A stretch of DNA of 64,000 bases, from contig JAISMW010000012.1 of the NCBI GenBank assembly GCA_031276545.1, forward strand, positions 17,893 to 81,892, in the 5' to 3' direction. A model generated the notes under the pieces. The model made no database searches. It was given only the letters and a program-made list of their open reading frames with translations, and was not told the DNA's origin. The stretch comes from Tannerellaceae bacterium. GTDB taxonomy: Bacteria; Bacteroidota; Bacteroidia; Bacteroidales; Tannerellaceae. Below are positions 36,010-44,174 of this stretch, piece after piece (the stretch's first letter is position 1; the number at the start of each line of letters is the position of its first letter). Made by a program: the position numbers and the translations under genes.

Positions 36010-37313
36010 CAGTCCAGATAGTCCAGTGTGGGTTCGCCGATTATCCGGCGAAGCGTATTTTTCAAAATCGTATGCTGGATAAACAAATCATGCTCGGGGA
36101 CGCTGTCCGGGGCGTGCATCGGGCTTTTAAAATAGAACGACAGCCACGACTGGATGCCGGAAAAGCCGCAACGCAGCGCCAAGTCGGAGAACAGCACCAG
36201 GTCGAGGCACAGCGGCGCCGCCAGAATGGAGTCGCGGCAGAGGAAGTCCACCTTCAACTGCATGGGATACCCCAGCCATCCGACGATGTCTATATTATCC
36301 CATCCTTCCTTATTGTCTTTACGTGGCGGGTAATAGTTGATGCGTACCTTGTGATAGATATTGCCGTACAGTTCGGGATACACGTCCGTCTGAAGGATGG
36401 TGTCGATGACCGACAGCTTGCTGACTTCCTTTGTCTTGAACGACCCCGGATCGTCCAGCACTTCGCCGTCGCGGTTGCCCAATATATTGGTGGAGAACCA
36501 CCCGTCCAGTCCCAGCATACGCGTTTTAAGCATCGGCGCCAGTACGGTTTTCAGCAGGGTTTGTCCGGTTTTATAGTCTTTCCCGCAGACAGGAACCTTT
36601 TTAAGTGCGGCAAGCTCCCACATTGCCGGGATATCCACACAAAGGTTGGGAGCGCCCATGATGAAGGGAGCACCTTCGGATATGGCCGCATACGCATAGC
36701 ACATGCTGGGGGAAATCACTTCCGTGCGGTCGTCGTCCAGCGCCTGTTCGAAAGCGGCGAGGCTTTCGTGTTCGGGACTCTGCGGGATATAAATCTCCGT
36801 ACTTGCCGCCCACATCACAACAATTCGTTCGCACTGATGTTCGTCTTTGAAGCTGCGGATATCTTCCCGCAACCGTTCGGTGAGTTCCCGGCGCGAAGCC
36901 GCTGCTTTGACGTGTGTTCCATGCAGCCGTTTCACAAAATGCCGATCAAACACGGCAGGTATAGGCCGGATAGCTTCCAGTTCGTCTTTCACTACATCCA
37001 GGTCTTCCTTTTTCAGCACTTCGGCATGTTGGGCTGCCTCATAAATATTATCCTCAAAAATATCCCATCCGCCGAACACCAAATCGTCCAGCGTGGCCAG
37101 GGGTACCACATCTTTTATTTTAGGGAAACGGTTCTCGCTACGCTTTCCCAGACGGATGGTAGCCAACTGCGTGATGGAACCTATGGGTTTACCGAACCCT
37201 TTACGGACAGACAATGTGCCTGCAATAAACGTGGAAGCTACGGCGCCTCCCACTCCCACAACAAGAACGCCGAGCTTTCCTTCGGCCTCTTTTACTTCAA
37301 CTGTTGTTACCAT
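36009..37313 (-). CDS. ino1: myo-Inositol-1-phosphate synthase
   Basis: A 434-residue NAD-dependent enzyme that converts glucose 6-phosphate to inositol phosphate. It has the NAD-binding GVGGAVASTFIAG (about residues 20-32), NILGNRDGEVL and the SKLSVID segment of the catalytic domain, all typical of the synthase. It starts the five-gene operon for inositol lipids and is transcribed from a -7 box at 37341-37348. In Bacteroides thetaiotaomicron the corresponding cluster (around BT_1522-BT_1526) has been tied to inositol phospholipids and inositol sphingolipids. Confidence 0.95.
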   Translation of the reverse strand: MVTTVEVKEAEGKLGVLVVGVGGAVASTFIAGTLSVRKGFGKPIGSITQLATIRLGKRSENRFPKIKDVVPLATLDDLVFGGWDIFEDNIYEAAQHAEVLKKEDLDVVKDELEAIRPIPAVFDRHFVKRLHGTHVKAAASRRELTERLREDIRSFKDEHQCERIVVMWAASTEIYIPQSPEHESLAAFEQALDDDRTEVISPSMCYAYAAISEGAPFIMGAPNLCVDIPAMWELAALKKVPVCGKDYKTGQTLLKTVLAPMLKTRMLGLDGWFSTNILGNRDGEVLDDPGSFKTKEVSKLSVIDTILQTDVYPELYGNIYHKVRINYYPPRKDNKEGWDNIDIVGWLGYPMQLKVDFLCRDSILAAPLCLDLVLFSDLALRCGFSGIQSWLSFYFKSPMHAPDSVPEHDLFIQHTILKNTLRRIIGEPTLDYLD

Positions 37314-37340
37314 GAATTATGTTTTACGTAGATATAGTTG

Positions 37341-37348
37341 CAAAGGTA
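37341..37348 (-). promoter_or_regulatory. Bacteroidetes -7 box for the inositol-lipid operon
   Basis: On the minus strand this reads TACCTTTG, a full match to TAnnTTTG, 28 bases upstream of ino1. No clear TTTG -33 box is visible. Confidence 0.5.
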
Positions 37349-37685
37349 TATTTTTTTCGTATCACGTTTTGGTTGCATACATTACTTTATTAGTCAAAAA
37401 GCTATTTTTCTTTTACTGTTACATTATATCCGCACAGTCAACTTTCAATTCTCAACTCTCAACTCTGTAAGTTTTCTGTTGCATTAACTGCAACAACTTT
37501 CATTTGCTGTTACAGTCCTGTTACACCTGAAAACCCTGTAAAATCAGGGATTTTGCAGGGCGGCGCATCACGGGTTTTTTCGGTTTTTTTAGCGATTTCC
37601 TCAAACCGCGCAGGGTTGCCGGCTTCGCAATACGCTTATAACCAATATGCTTTCGACATCCCTGCAAAAGGCTATACTTCCTGCC

Positions 37686-37909
37686 GCAAAAAACAAACCG
37701 TGCTGAAAATTAGGGGAAAGGGGAGAAGAAATGTGACATTAAAACCTTCGTTTAAATGTGGCAACAAATGTAGCACAAAAAAACAGCTTATCCAAATGAA
37801 ATACAGGATTTTTCTATTCCCCCGCCAAGCTGTGACATTAAAACGAAGGTTTTACTGTAACACTTCTTCTCCCCTTTCCCCCTAATTTTCAGCACGGTTT
37901 GTTTTTTGC
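37686..37909. repeat. Long imperfect hairpin (68-base arms)
   Basis: The arms 37686-37753 and 37841-37909 share, among others, the segment GCAAAAAACAAACCGTGCTG. They differ by one indel and about four substitutions. No target-site duplication is seen at the ends. TGTGACATTAAAAC also occurs twice directly, at 37732-37745 and 37831-37844. Confidence 0.8.
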
Positions 37910-38128
37910 ATCCGGAAACAGGATGTTCGGGGGAATGTGACAAGTATTCTGATTTTGAGATCGTTGAAGATCTTTCGACCCGGCAAGATTTGATGCATTT
38001 TCAGGAAATCTCCCGAAAACCCCGGAAATCCGCGTGACACATACCCCTGCCCCCCCTGATTTTACAGGGTTTTTAGATGTTACAGTTCATGTAGCAGATA
38101 AAGAAAAATGTTACATATAGAGTTGAGT

Positions 38129-38278
38129 GTTGAAATTCAATGCCGTTTACTTTAAGAAACAGCCATGAGCGTTAATGAGCGCTGCTTATAAACGCTAATA
38201 AGCGCCGATAAAAAGTTAAGATCAATGAATTACAGAAGGTTATAGCTGTTTCTTAAGTAAACGGCATTGAGTTGAAAT
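38129..38278. mobile_element. MITE-like element with 8-bp target duplication
   Basis: The element 38137-38270 (134 bp) begins TCAATGCCGTTTACTTTAAG and ends with its complement, with terminal inverted repeats of about 26 bases and one T indel. GTTGAAAT lies directly on both sides (38129-38136 and 38271-38278) as an 8-base duplication. The interior has GCG/TTA-rich imperfect palindromes and no coding capacity. A parent transposase is not in the window. Confidence 0.65.
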
Positions 38279-38593
38279 TTGAAAATGACTTTGTTGCAAC
38301 AGTAGTAAAAGACATGAAAAGTGGCTTATTGGATGTGTTTTTGTACTTGGAAAACAAAAAACAGAGGTCTGTCTCAAATGTCTAACCCTAAATAAATTTA
38401 AAGACACAGGGATGCCCGATGCTTGTAAAGCCGGTTGATTTTTATACAGCGACAGTAAAAAAATGATTCCGCTTTGACGGCCGTTGCAACAAAGTCGTTG
38501 AAAGTTATTGAAGAGCTGTTGGACATATCCCAATCATAAAAATCAAAAGAATCACAGTTCAGACAATTAAGATTCACTGTTCGTTAATTTCCA

Positions 38594-38601
38594 TATCTTT
38601 G
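38594..38601 (+). promoter_or_regulatory. Bacteroidetes -7 box for the Wzi-like gene
   Basis: TATCTTTG is a full match to TAnnTTTG, 30 bases upstream of the start at 38632. Confidence 0.5.
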
Positions 38602-38631
38602 GCGTTTGAATAAAGATTAAAAGCGTTTTAA

Positions 38632-40098
38632 ATGACACGAAAGAGAGTTTTTTTTAAATGCCGGTTGTGGCTGCTGTGGCTTTGCGCGCCGTATGCACAT
38701 TCGCAGCTTGTGACGGGCATGAATTATATGGTTGAGCTGAGCGCTACGGGAGGGAAGGGCGATTACAGTCCTTTCTGGTTGACGTCGAACCGGTACGGGC
38801 TGTCTTCCGTCCGTAACGGAAACGGATATGTACGGGGCGGGATTTTCCGCCCTCAGGAAGGCGACAGGATGTTTTCGTATGCGTTCGGTCTGGACTGGGC
38901 GGTGACTCGCCGTTTTACGTCTTCCTTTGTGATTCATCAGGTATATCTGGATTTGAAATACGGCGTGCTGAATCTCGGCATCGGCAGCAAGGAGCGCGAT
39001 ACGGAACTGAAGAACCAATACCTCAGCACCGGAGGAATGACCTTTTCGAGGAATGCACGCCCGATACCGCAGGTGCGCATGGAGATTCCGGAGTATTGGG
39101 TCATACCCGGTTCGAAGGAGATGCTTGCCGCCCGGGGGCATGTGGCATACGGTCTGTTTACGGACGACAAATGGCAGAAGCATTTTACTCTTCAGAATCG
39201 TAAGTACACGGAGGATGTGTTGTTTCACTCCAAATCCGTTTTTCTAAGGATTGGCAACGAAGCGAAGCGTCCGCTGGTTTTCGAGGGAGGCATCGAGATG
39301 GCTTCGCAATTCAGGGGGAGGGTGTACAACCGTTATCCCGAACCGCTTGACATGCGAAGCGGCTGGATGGATTTCGTGAAAGTACTGATACCGTCCGGCA
39401 GCGATCCTACCGACGGCGAGAACCCGAATGTATACGGGAACCACGTGGGGAACTGGAATTTTTCTCTTTCATATACCTTCCCCCGGTGGAAGGTGCGTAC
39501 ATATTATGATCATTACTTCGACGATCATTCCATGCTGTTTTTCGAATATGCCTGGATAGACGCTCTGGCGGGTCTGGAGATTACGCTGCCCTCGAATCCC
39601 GCCGTGGCGAGTATCGTGTATGAGTATGTGGGAACCAAAGACCAGGCTGGCCCCATCTATCATGATCGTACACCGGGTATCCCCGACCAGATTAGCGCCC
39701 GCGACAATTATTACAATCACGGGCTGTATGCGTCGTGGCAGCATTGGGGGATGGGGATAGGGAATCCGCTGCTTGTTTCGCCGATATATAATACGGACGG
39801 GGCGATAGTTTTCCATGCGAACCGCATAAAAGCCCATCATCTGGGAGTGTCGGGGCGTCCGCTTCCGGAGGTGAATTACCGTGTGCTTCTGTCCCACACC
39901 CGCAGTTGGGGGACATACGATACGCCCTTTGTAGATATAAGAAGGAATACCGCCGTGCTGCTTGAAGCTGGTTTCACTCCCCGCGCCTTGCAAGGCTGGG
40001 AGTTCACGGCCTCGTTTGCCTTCGATCGCGGAGATTTAATCGGGCATAATACGGGCGGCATGATTCGTGTGCGCAAGAGCGGTCTACTTACTGAATAA
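38632..40098 (+). CDS. Capsule-assembly Wzi-family outer-membrane protein
   Basis: A 488-residue beta-barrel protein with a signal peptide cut near residue 24 (CAPYAHS). The segments GDYSPFWLTSNRYGLSS near the N terminus and FDRGDLIGHNTGGMIRVRK at the end match the Wzi-like family of Bacteroidetes, many members of which are listed as capsule assembly proteins. E. coli Wzi is a surface lectin holding capsule to the cell, but whether that role applies here is not known. The small lipoprotein gene follows after 38 bases. Confidence 0.85.
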   Translation: MTRKRVFFKCRLWLLWLCAPYAHSQLVTGMNYMVELSATGGKGDYSPFWLTSNRYGLSSVRNGNGYVRGGIFRPQEGDRMFSYAFGLDWAVTRRFTSSFVIHQVYLDLKYGVLNLGIGSKERDTELKNQYLSTGGMTFSRNARPIPQVRMEIPEYWVIPGSKEMLAARGHVAYGLFTDDKWQKHFTLQNRKYTEDVLFHSKSVFLRIGNEAKRPLVFEGGIEMASQFRGRVYNRYPEPLDMRSGWMDFVKVLIPSGSDPTDGENPNVYGNHVGNWNFSLSYTFPRWKVRTYYDHYFDDHSMLFFEYAWIDALAGLEITLPSNPAVASIVYEYVGTKDQAGPIYHDRTPGIPDQISARDNYYNHGLYASWQHWGMGIGNPLLVSPIYNTDGAIVFHANRIKAHHLGVSGRPLPEVNYRVLLSHTRSWGTYDTPFVDIRRNTAVLLEAGFTPRALQGWEFTASFAFDRGDLIGHNTGGMIRVRKSGLLTE

Positions 40099-40136
40099 AC
40101 AGGCAGGACGCCTGTCTGATTTTAAATTTTATTCGT

Positions 40137-40553
40137 ATGAAAAAGAAAAATATCCTGTATTGTTTGATTTTTATATGGCTTGCCTCCTCCTGCTACAAAG
40201 CTTCGATGAACGGGAAACTGGACGGGATGTGGCAACTGATGGAGATAGATAAGGCCGGCGGAGAATGTGTGGATACGAAGCAGGAGCGGCGATATTACAG
40301 CATACAGCTTCGTCTGCTGAGTTTAAGGAAAGCGGACGGCTATCAGTTTTTAGGCCGTTTTGTGTATACCGGCGATTCGCTGTGGATACATGACGTGAGG
40401 ATTTATCAGGCGGAAGACAGGCCGGCTTCGAAAGAACAGCTTCTTCCCTTTGGCATAAGCGATCTGTCCGAACGTTTCAAAGTGGAAACAATAACGCATG
40501 AGCAAATGATTTTGAAATCGGAATATGCCACTCTCCGTTTCCGGAAGTTTTAA
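40137..40553 (+). CDS. Lipocalin-like lipoprotein (DUF4488-type), function unknown
   Basis: A 138-residue lipoprotein with a lipobox LASSC (Cys19). The mature part starts with LDGMWQLMEIDKAGG, the usual opening strand of Bacteroidetes lipocalin-like proteins, and continues with predicted beta-strands. It sits behind the Wzi-like gene and its last 4 bases overlap the end of folB on the other strand. No function is known. Confidence 0.75.
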   Translation: MKKKNILYCLIFIWLASSCYKASMNGKLDGMWQLMEIDKAGGECVDTKQERRYYSIQLRLLSLRKADGYQFLGRFVYTGDSLWIHDVRIYQAEDRPASKEQLLPFGISDLSERFKVETITHEQMILKSEYATLRFRKF

Positions 40554-40936
40554 AGGTTCTGTTCGTCTTCGTCCCCCCGGAAGGTTTCTTTGAGGATGAC
40601 GGATGCGCTATGGATATCGCCGGCTATGGGGGGATTCAGTTTCGCGAGAGAGAGCTCTATTTCGGTGATTGAGGGGAAATGATTTTTCAGGGATCGGAGG
40701 ATTCTCCCGGCGGCATGTTCCAGAAGTTTTGAGGGCGTATTCATCTCTTTTTTAACGAGTGAGTATACGGTTGCATAGTTGATGGTGGCGTGTATGCCGT
40801 CTTCCGAGATGGCCTTTTCCAGGGGTGCGGTGAGCGTCAGATTCACCAGAAAATCGTTGCCCACACATCTTTCCTGCGGCGAAACGCCATGAAAGGCATA
40901 AAATTTCATATCTCTCAACATTATTTTACTTATCAT
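40550..40936 (-). CDS. folB: Dihydroneopterin aldolase
   Basis: A 128-residue FolB, the folate-pathway enzyme splitting dihydroneopterin into 6-hydroxymethyl-dihydropterin and glycolaldehyde. The start KFYAFHGVSPQERCVG, the TINYATVYSLVKKEM segment and the catalytic lysine region IELSLAKLNPPI are typical. A second start at 40921 is possible. It is convergent with the small lipoprotein gene and divergent from the bactofilin gene. Confidence 0.94.
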   Translation of the reverse strand: MISKIMLRDMKFYAFHGVSPQERCVGNDFLVNLTLTAPLEKAISEDGIHATINYATVYSLVKKEMNTPSKLLEHAAGRILRSLKNHFPSITEIELSLAKLNPPIAGDIHSASVILKETFRGDEDEQNL

Positions 40937-40997
40937 ATTTTAGGATAATTAAGAGGTAAAAGTACCAAAAGAGCCTTAGACTGCAAAAATATAATTT

Positions 40998-41005
40998 TAT
41001 ATTTG
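40998..41005 (+). promoter_or_regulatory. Bacteroidetes -7 box for the bactofilin gene
   Basis: TATATTTG matches TAnnTTTG and lies 31 bases upstream of the bactofilin start. Confidence 0.5.
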
Positions 41006-41036
41006 CACACTATCTCGAATATATACTATAATTTAT

Positions 41037-41399
41037 ATGAAAATTAAGTTTAAAGAAGAAGCACCTTCAAACGGCTTGCATAATATTTTGGCTGTAGGAA
41101 CGACCGTGAGAGGTGATGTAATAACCGACGGCGATTTCCGCTTGAACGGCAGAGTGGAAGGCAATATCAATTGTGCTGCCAAAATAGTCATAGGCCCTAA
41201 AGGACATATTGACGGTGATATCGTGTCTGTGAATGCCGAAATATTAGGTACCGTTGTAGGGAGTATCCGTACAAGCGGTGCGTTAGTCTTGAAAGCCTCA
41301 TCCATTGTTACCGGCGACATTTATGCGCAAACGCTCGAAATAGAGCCCAATGCGAAATTCAGCGGAGTCTGCAATATGTTGTCGGATATAAAGGAATAA
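41037..41399 (+). CDS. Bactofilin
   Basis: A 120-residue polymer-forming cytoskeletal protein. The core shows repeating short strands with glycine turns (GDVITDGDFRLNGRVEGNIN; IGPKGHIDGDIVSVNAEILG), the pattern of the right-handed beta-helix. Bactofilins form filaments at the membrane and guide cell-wall or surface structures. It has short polar ends and no membrane segment. It is a single gene between folB and malQ. Confidence 0.93.
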   Translation: MKIKFKEEAPSNGLHNILAVGTTVRGDVITDGDFRLNGRVEGNINCAAKIVIGPKGHIDGDIVSVNAEILGTVVGSIRTSGALVLKASSIVTGDIYAQTLEIEPNAKFSGVCNMLSDIKE

Positions 41400-41443
41400 G
41401 ACGGGGGATGAAAAGCCGGGAGGAAGCCTGAAGGGGTTTCTTC

Positions 41444-44128
41444 TTACTTTCTTCCGCTGCTTTTTATCAAAGAGATTATTTTTTCATTTAATCTGTCTGC
41501 TACCAGCAATTCTTCGATTGTAATGTGCATGCGATAACGCCAGTAATGTGCAGCGTGAGCAGGTATGTTAATTCGTTCGGCATCATAGTTTTTTCGTCTC
41601 AGGGCGCTGTCTGTGGCAAGCCAATCCTGTAGGGGGATGATGGCCAGCATGGAAGGCGCCTTCAAATGGTTGCGGATGATGCGTTCGGCTATTTCCGGCG
41701 TACATTCGGGCGCTTCTCCGGGCAGTTGCAATACATGGTTGTAGTAGCGTTGCGTCTTATCCCGGTCTTCCTTCCACCAATTTCTGAGGGGAGACATATC
41801 GTGGGTGGACGTAGTGCAAACGGAAAGATACGGCAGGCGGTTCATATCCGTAAATTCCGTGTGGGGCTGTTTCGGCATGCGTTCTATTTCAAGACTGAGT
41901 ATTTGCAGTTTGTTCATTACTTCGGGCACTGATTCCGGTATCATGCCCAGGTCTTCCCCGCAAATCAGCATCTGTGTGGACACAATCAGCGGCGTCAGCC
42001 GTTTGCAGGCTTGTTCTTTCCAGAAGCCGGAATGCCTCCGGTAAAAGAAATCCCAGTACAGATGGTCGAACGCATAGCGGTCTGCGCTGCTTAACTCGTG
42101 GTACAAAAACGATTGAGCAGCCGAGATACGCGGATGAAACTTCTCTTTTTGATAAGGGTCGCGCAGGAATAATACTTCGCAGGCGATATGAAGCAGTCCC
42201 TTTTTCTTGCGGAGCGAAGCGTCGTCTGTCTTTCCGGCAAACAGGGCCTCTGTTTTAGCTTGCGTGTTGCAAAACGGTTTCAGTACAAAATGGTGGGAAG
42301 ACGACTGCGCCAGATAGGTATCCATCACCTCGTTTGCCCATTCGCCGAACAGTTCGGGGAGATATTGTTGGTGAATATGCGGTGTGGTGAAGCGTTTTTC
42401 GTTGAAACAGATGCCGTATTGTTCTATCTCGTCTTTGGATAACGGCAGGGCGGGATTGAAATGGCCGCACAATCCTTCGGTATAATCCGGCGGAATCTCC
42501 CAGATCCGGAAAAAGCCCAGAATGTGGTCGATCCGTAAACAATCGAAATAGTCGCTTAATTTGGCAAACCGCTTTTTCCACCAGGCAAAGCGGTTTTTCT
42601 CCATCATCTCCCAATTGTAAGTAGGAAACGTCCAGTTTTGCCCGATTGTAGAGAAGTCGTCGGGAGGAGCTCCGGCCTGTCCGTCCATGTTAAAGCAGGA
42701 GGGCTCCGTCCACACCTCCACGCTGTTTCGATTGACGCCGATGGGCAAATCTCCCTTCAGTACGATTCCATTCTTCCGGGCATACCCGGAAACGGCTTTA
42801 CACTGTGTATGCAGGACAAACTGGAGGAAGAAAGAGAACGCTATTTTAGGGTAGGATTCGCTCTCTTTACGGCAAAGCTCCAGGGCTCTCGCCTTATTGT
42901 AGACGGCATCACTTCCCCACTTCGAGAAATCGGTTGTTTGATATGTATCACGGAAATAAGTATATACGGCATACGGGATCAGCCAGTCTTGATTTTGTGA
43001 AAAGAATTCCCTGAACGCTACGCTTTCAATGGTCTGCATTCCTTCCTGTTCGAAGAAGATGCGGCAGTATTCCATTTTACAGGCTACCACTGCTTCATAA
43101 TCTATTTCCTCTTTCCGGTTCAGCTCTTCCTGTTTTTCGGCAAAGAAAGCGGCTTTCCAGGCATCTTTCAGGTTTCCCATCCACGGGAGACTGATATACA
43201 TCGGATGCAGGGCGTAGATGGAGATGGCGTTGTAAGGATACGAATCCGTCCACGTATGCGTAGCCATTGTGTCATTCATCGGCAAAACCTGGATCATGCG
43301 CTGGCCGGTTTTCTTGATCCAGTCGATAAACAAACGCAAGTCTCCCAAATCGCCTGCGCCGAAACTGTTCGCAGAGCGTAAAGAAAAAACGGGAATGACC
43401 GATCCGGTCGCTCTCCAGGGCGGAAGATTGTCGCGAAAATAAAGCCCCGACACACAAACTGTTTCTCCTTTTTCCTGAGCGGGAAGATTTAACACACGGT
43501 TTTCGTCCGATTCCCAGTAAAGGGGTGCGCGGGTATCGCTGTCCAATACCAGGAATTTGTATTCTAACGGATACTGAATATCTTCGGCATCCAGGTTTAT
43601 ATGCCATTCGGGGAATGTATCGCAACTGAGAATCAAGGCCTTTTCCGGTTGCCAGAGGCCAAGGCACATCTGATTCCCCGTTATGGCCAGGCTTTGATTT
43701 CTTTCTACCCGGGGTGCGGATATTTTGACAATCAGTTTTTTTCCGCTTTTTATAGCTTGCCCGTACGTCTTGGGCGGATGTGCAAACAGACTTTGGGTAA
43801 AGGCGGAAGAATAAAAAATGATGTTGGCCGGACGTATCTGCCAATAATCGTATAATGTATAGGAGTGAAAAGATTTTTCCAGTGTGATACAATGGTTTTT
43901 TTCCCATTCCTCAAATACTTGTCGACCGTTTACTCTCAGGAAGTAACGATATTCTACGGTTTCCGTATCCGGCGCTATGTCTAATGCGAACAGCCAATTT
44001 CCGTCTCCAAGGTGTTCCATCTCTCCCGCAAGGGCTGTATCCCATGCTCCCAGTTCGGGGATTGAACCTGTGATGCATAACTTTTGTCCCCAAACGGTAT
44101 GGAAATTTATATGGAAAGAAATTTTCAT
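41444..44128 (-). CDS. malQ: 4-alpha-glucanotransferase with two starch-binding domains
   Basis: An 894-residue GH77 amylomaltase that moves glucan chains during maltodextrin or glycogen use. Two CBM20-type domains come first (MKISFHINFHTVWGQKLCIT and, later, KKLIVKISAPRVERNQSLAI), then a beta/alpha-barrel with the nucleophile in LRIDHILGFFRIWEIP, the acid/base Glu in ICGEDLGMIPESV and the third acid in STHDMSPLRNWW. I chose the start at 44128 because the CBM20 begins there; a longer frame from 44182 would overlap the end of the reductase gene. Confidence 0.94.
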   Translation of the reverse strand: MKISFHINFHTVWGQKLCITGSIPELGAWDTALAGEMEHLGDGNWLFALDIAPDTETVEYRYFLRVNGRQVFEEWEKNHCITLEKSFHSYTLYDYWQIRPANIIFYSSAFTQSLFAHPPKTYGQAIKSGKKLIVKISAPRVERNQSLAITGNQMCLGLWQPEKALILSCDTFPEWHINLDAEDIQYPLEYKFLVLDSDTRAPLYWESDENRVLNLPAQEKGETVCVSGLYFRDNLPPWRATGSVIPVFSLRSANSFGAGDLGDLRLFIDWIKKTGQRMIQVLPMNDTMATHTWTDSYPYNAISIYALHPMYISLPWMGNLKDAWKAAFFAEKQEELNRKEEIDYEAVVACKMEYCRIFFEQEGMQTIESVAFREFFSQNQDWLIPYAVYTYFRDTYQTTDFSKWGSDAVYNKARALELCRKESESYPKIAFSFFLQFVLHTQCKAVSGYARKNGIVLKGDLPIGVNRNSVEVWTEPSCFNMDGQAGAPPDDFSTIGQNWTFPTYNWEMMEKNRFAWWKKRFAKLSDYFDCLRIDHILGFFRIWEIPPDYTEGLCGHFNPALPLSKDEIEQYGICFNEKRFTTPHIHQQYLPELFGEWANEVMDTYLAQSSSHHFVLKPFCNTQAKTEALFAGKTDDASLRKKKGLLHIACEVLFLRDPYQKEKFHPRISAAQSFLYHELSSADRYAFDHLYWDFFYRRHSGFWKEQACKRLTPLIVSTQMLICGEDLGMIPESVPEVMNKLQILSLEIERMPKQPHTEFTDMNRLPYLSVCTTSTHDMSPLRNWWKEDRDKTQRYYNHVLQLPGEAPECTPEIAERIIRNHLKAPSMLAIIPLQDWLATDSALRRKNYDAERINIPAHAAHYWRYRMHITIEELLVADRLNEKIISLIKSSGRK

Positions 44129-44174
44129 GTTTCTCTGCTTTTGTTGCAGGTCAGATCCACCTTTTATGTTGTCT

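Larger units (their letters stand above)
37349..38631. repeat. Gene-free region rich in inverted repeats
   Basis: No gene is supported in these 1.3 kb. Inverted pairs seen: 37518-37549 with 38054-38085 (32 bases, 3 mismatches, containing CCCTGTAAAATCAGGG); 37551-37560 with 37660-37669 (10 bases); 37686-37753 with 37841-37909 (about 68 bases, one indel and about four mismatches, 87-base loop); 38137-38270 (MITE-like, listed separately); and 38287-38300 with 38483-38496 (14 bases, GACTTTGTTGCAAC). The outer pair encloses the 68-base hairpin, so the block could fold as one large structure or represent piled-up small mobile elements. Confidence 0.75.

Noticed and set aside
37553..37885. 110-codon frame in the inverted-repeat region
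   Set aside because: It runs through both arms of the long hairpin and has no start signal or family.
38240..38533. 97-codon minus-strand frame next to the MITE-like element
   Set aside because: It begins in one inverted repeat and ends in another; no transposase or other motif is seen.
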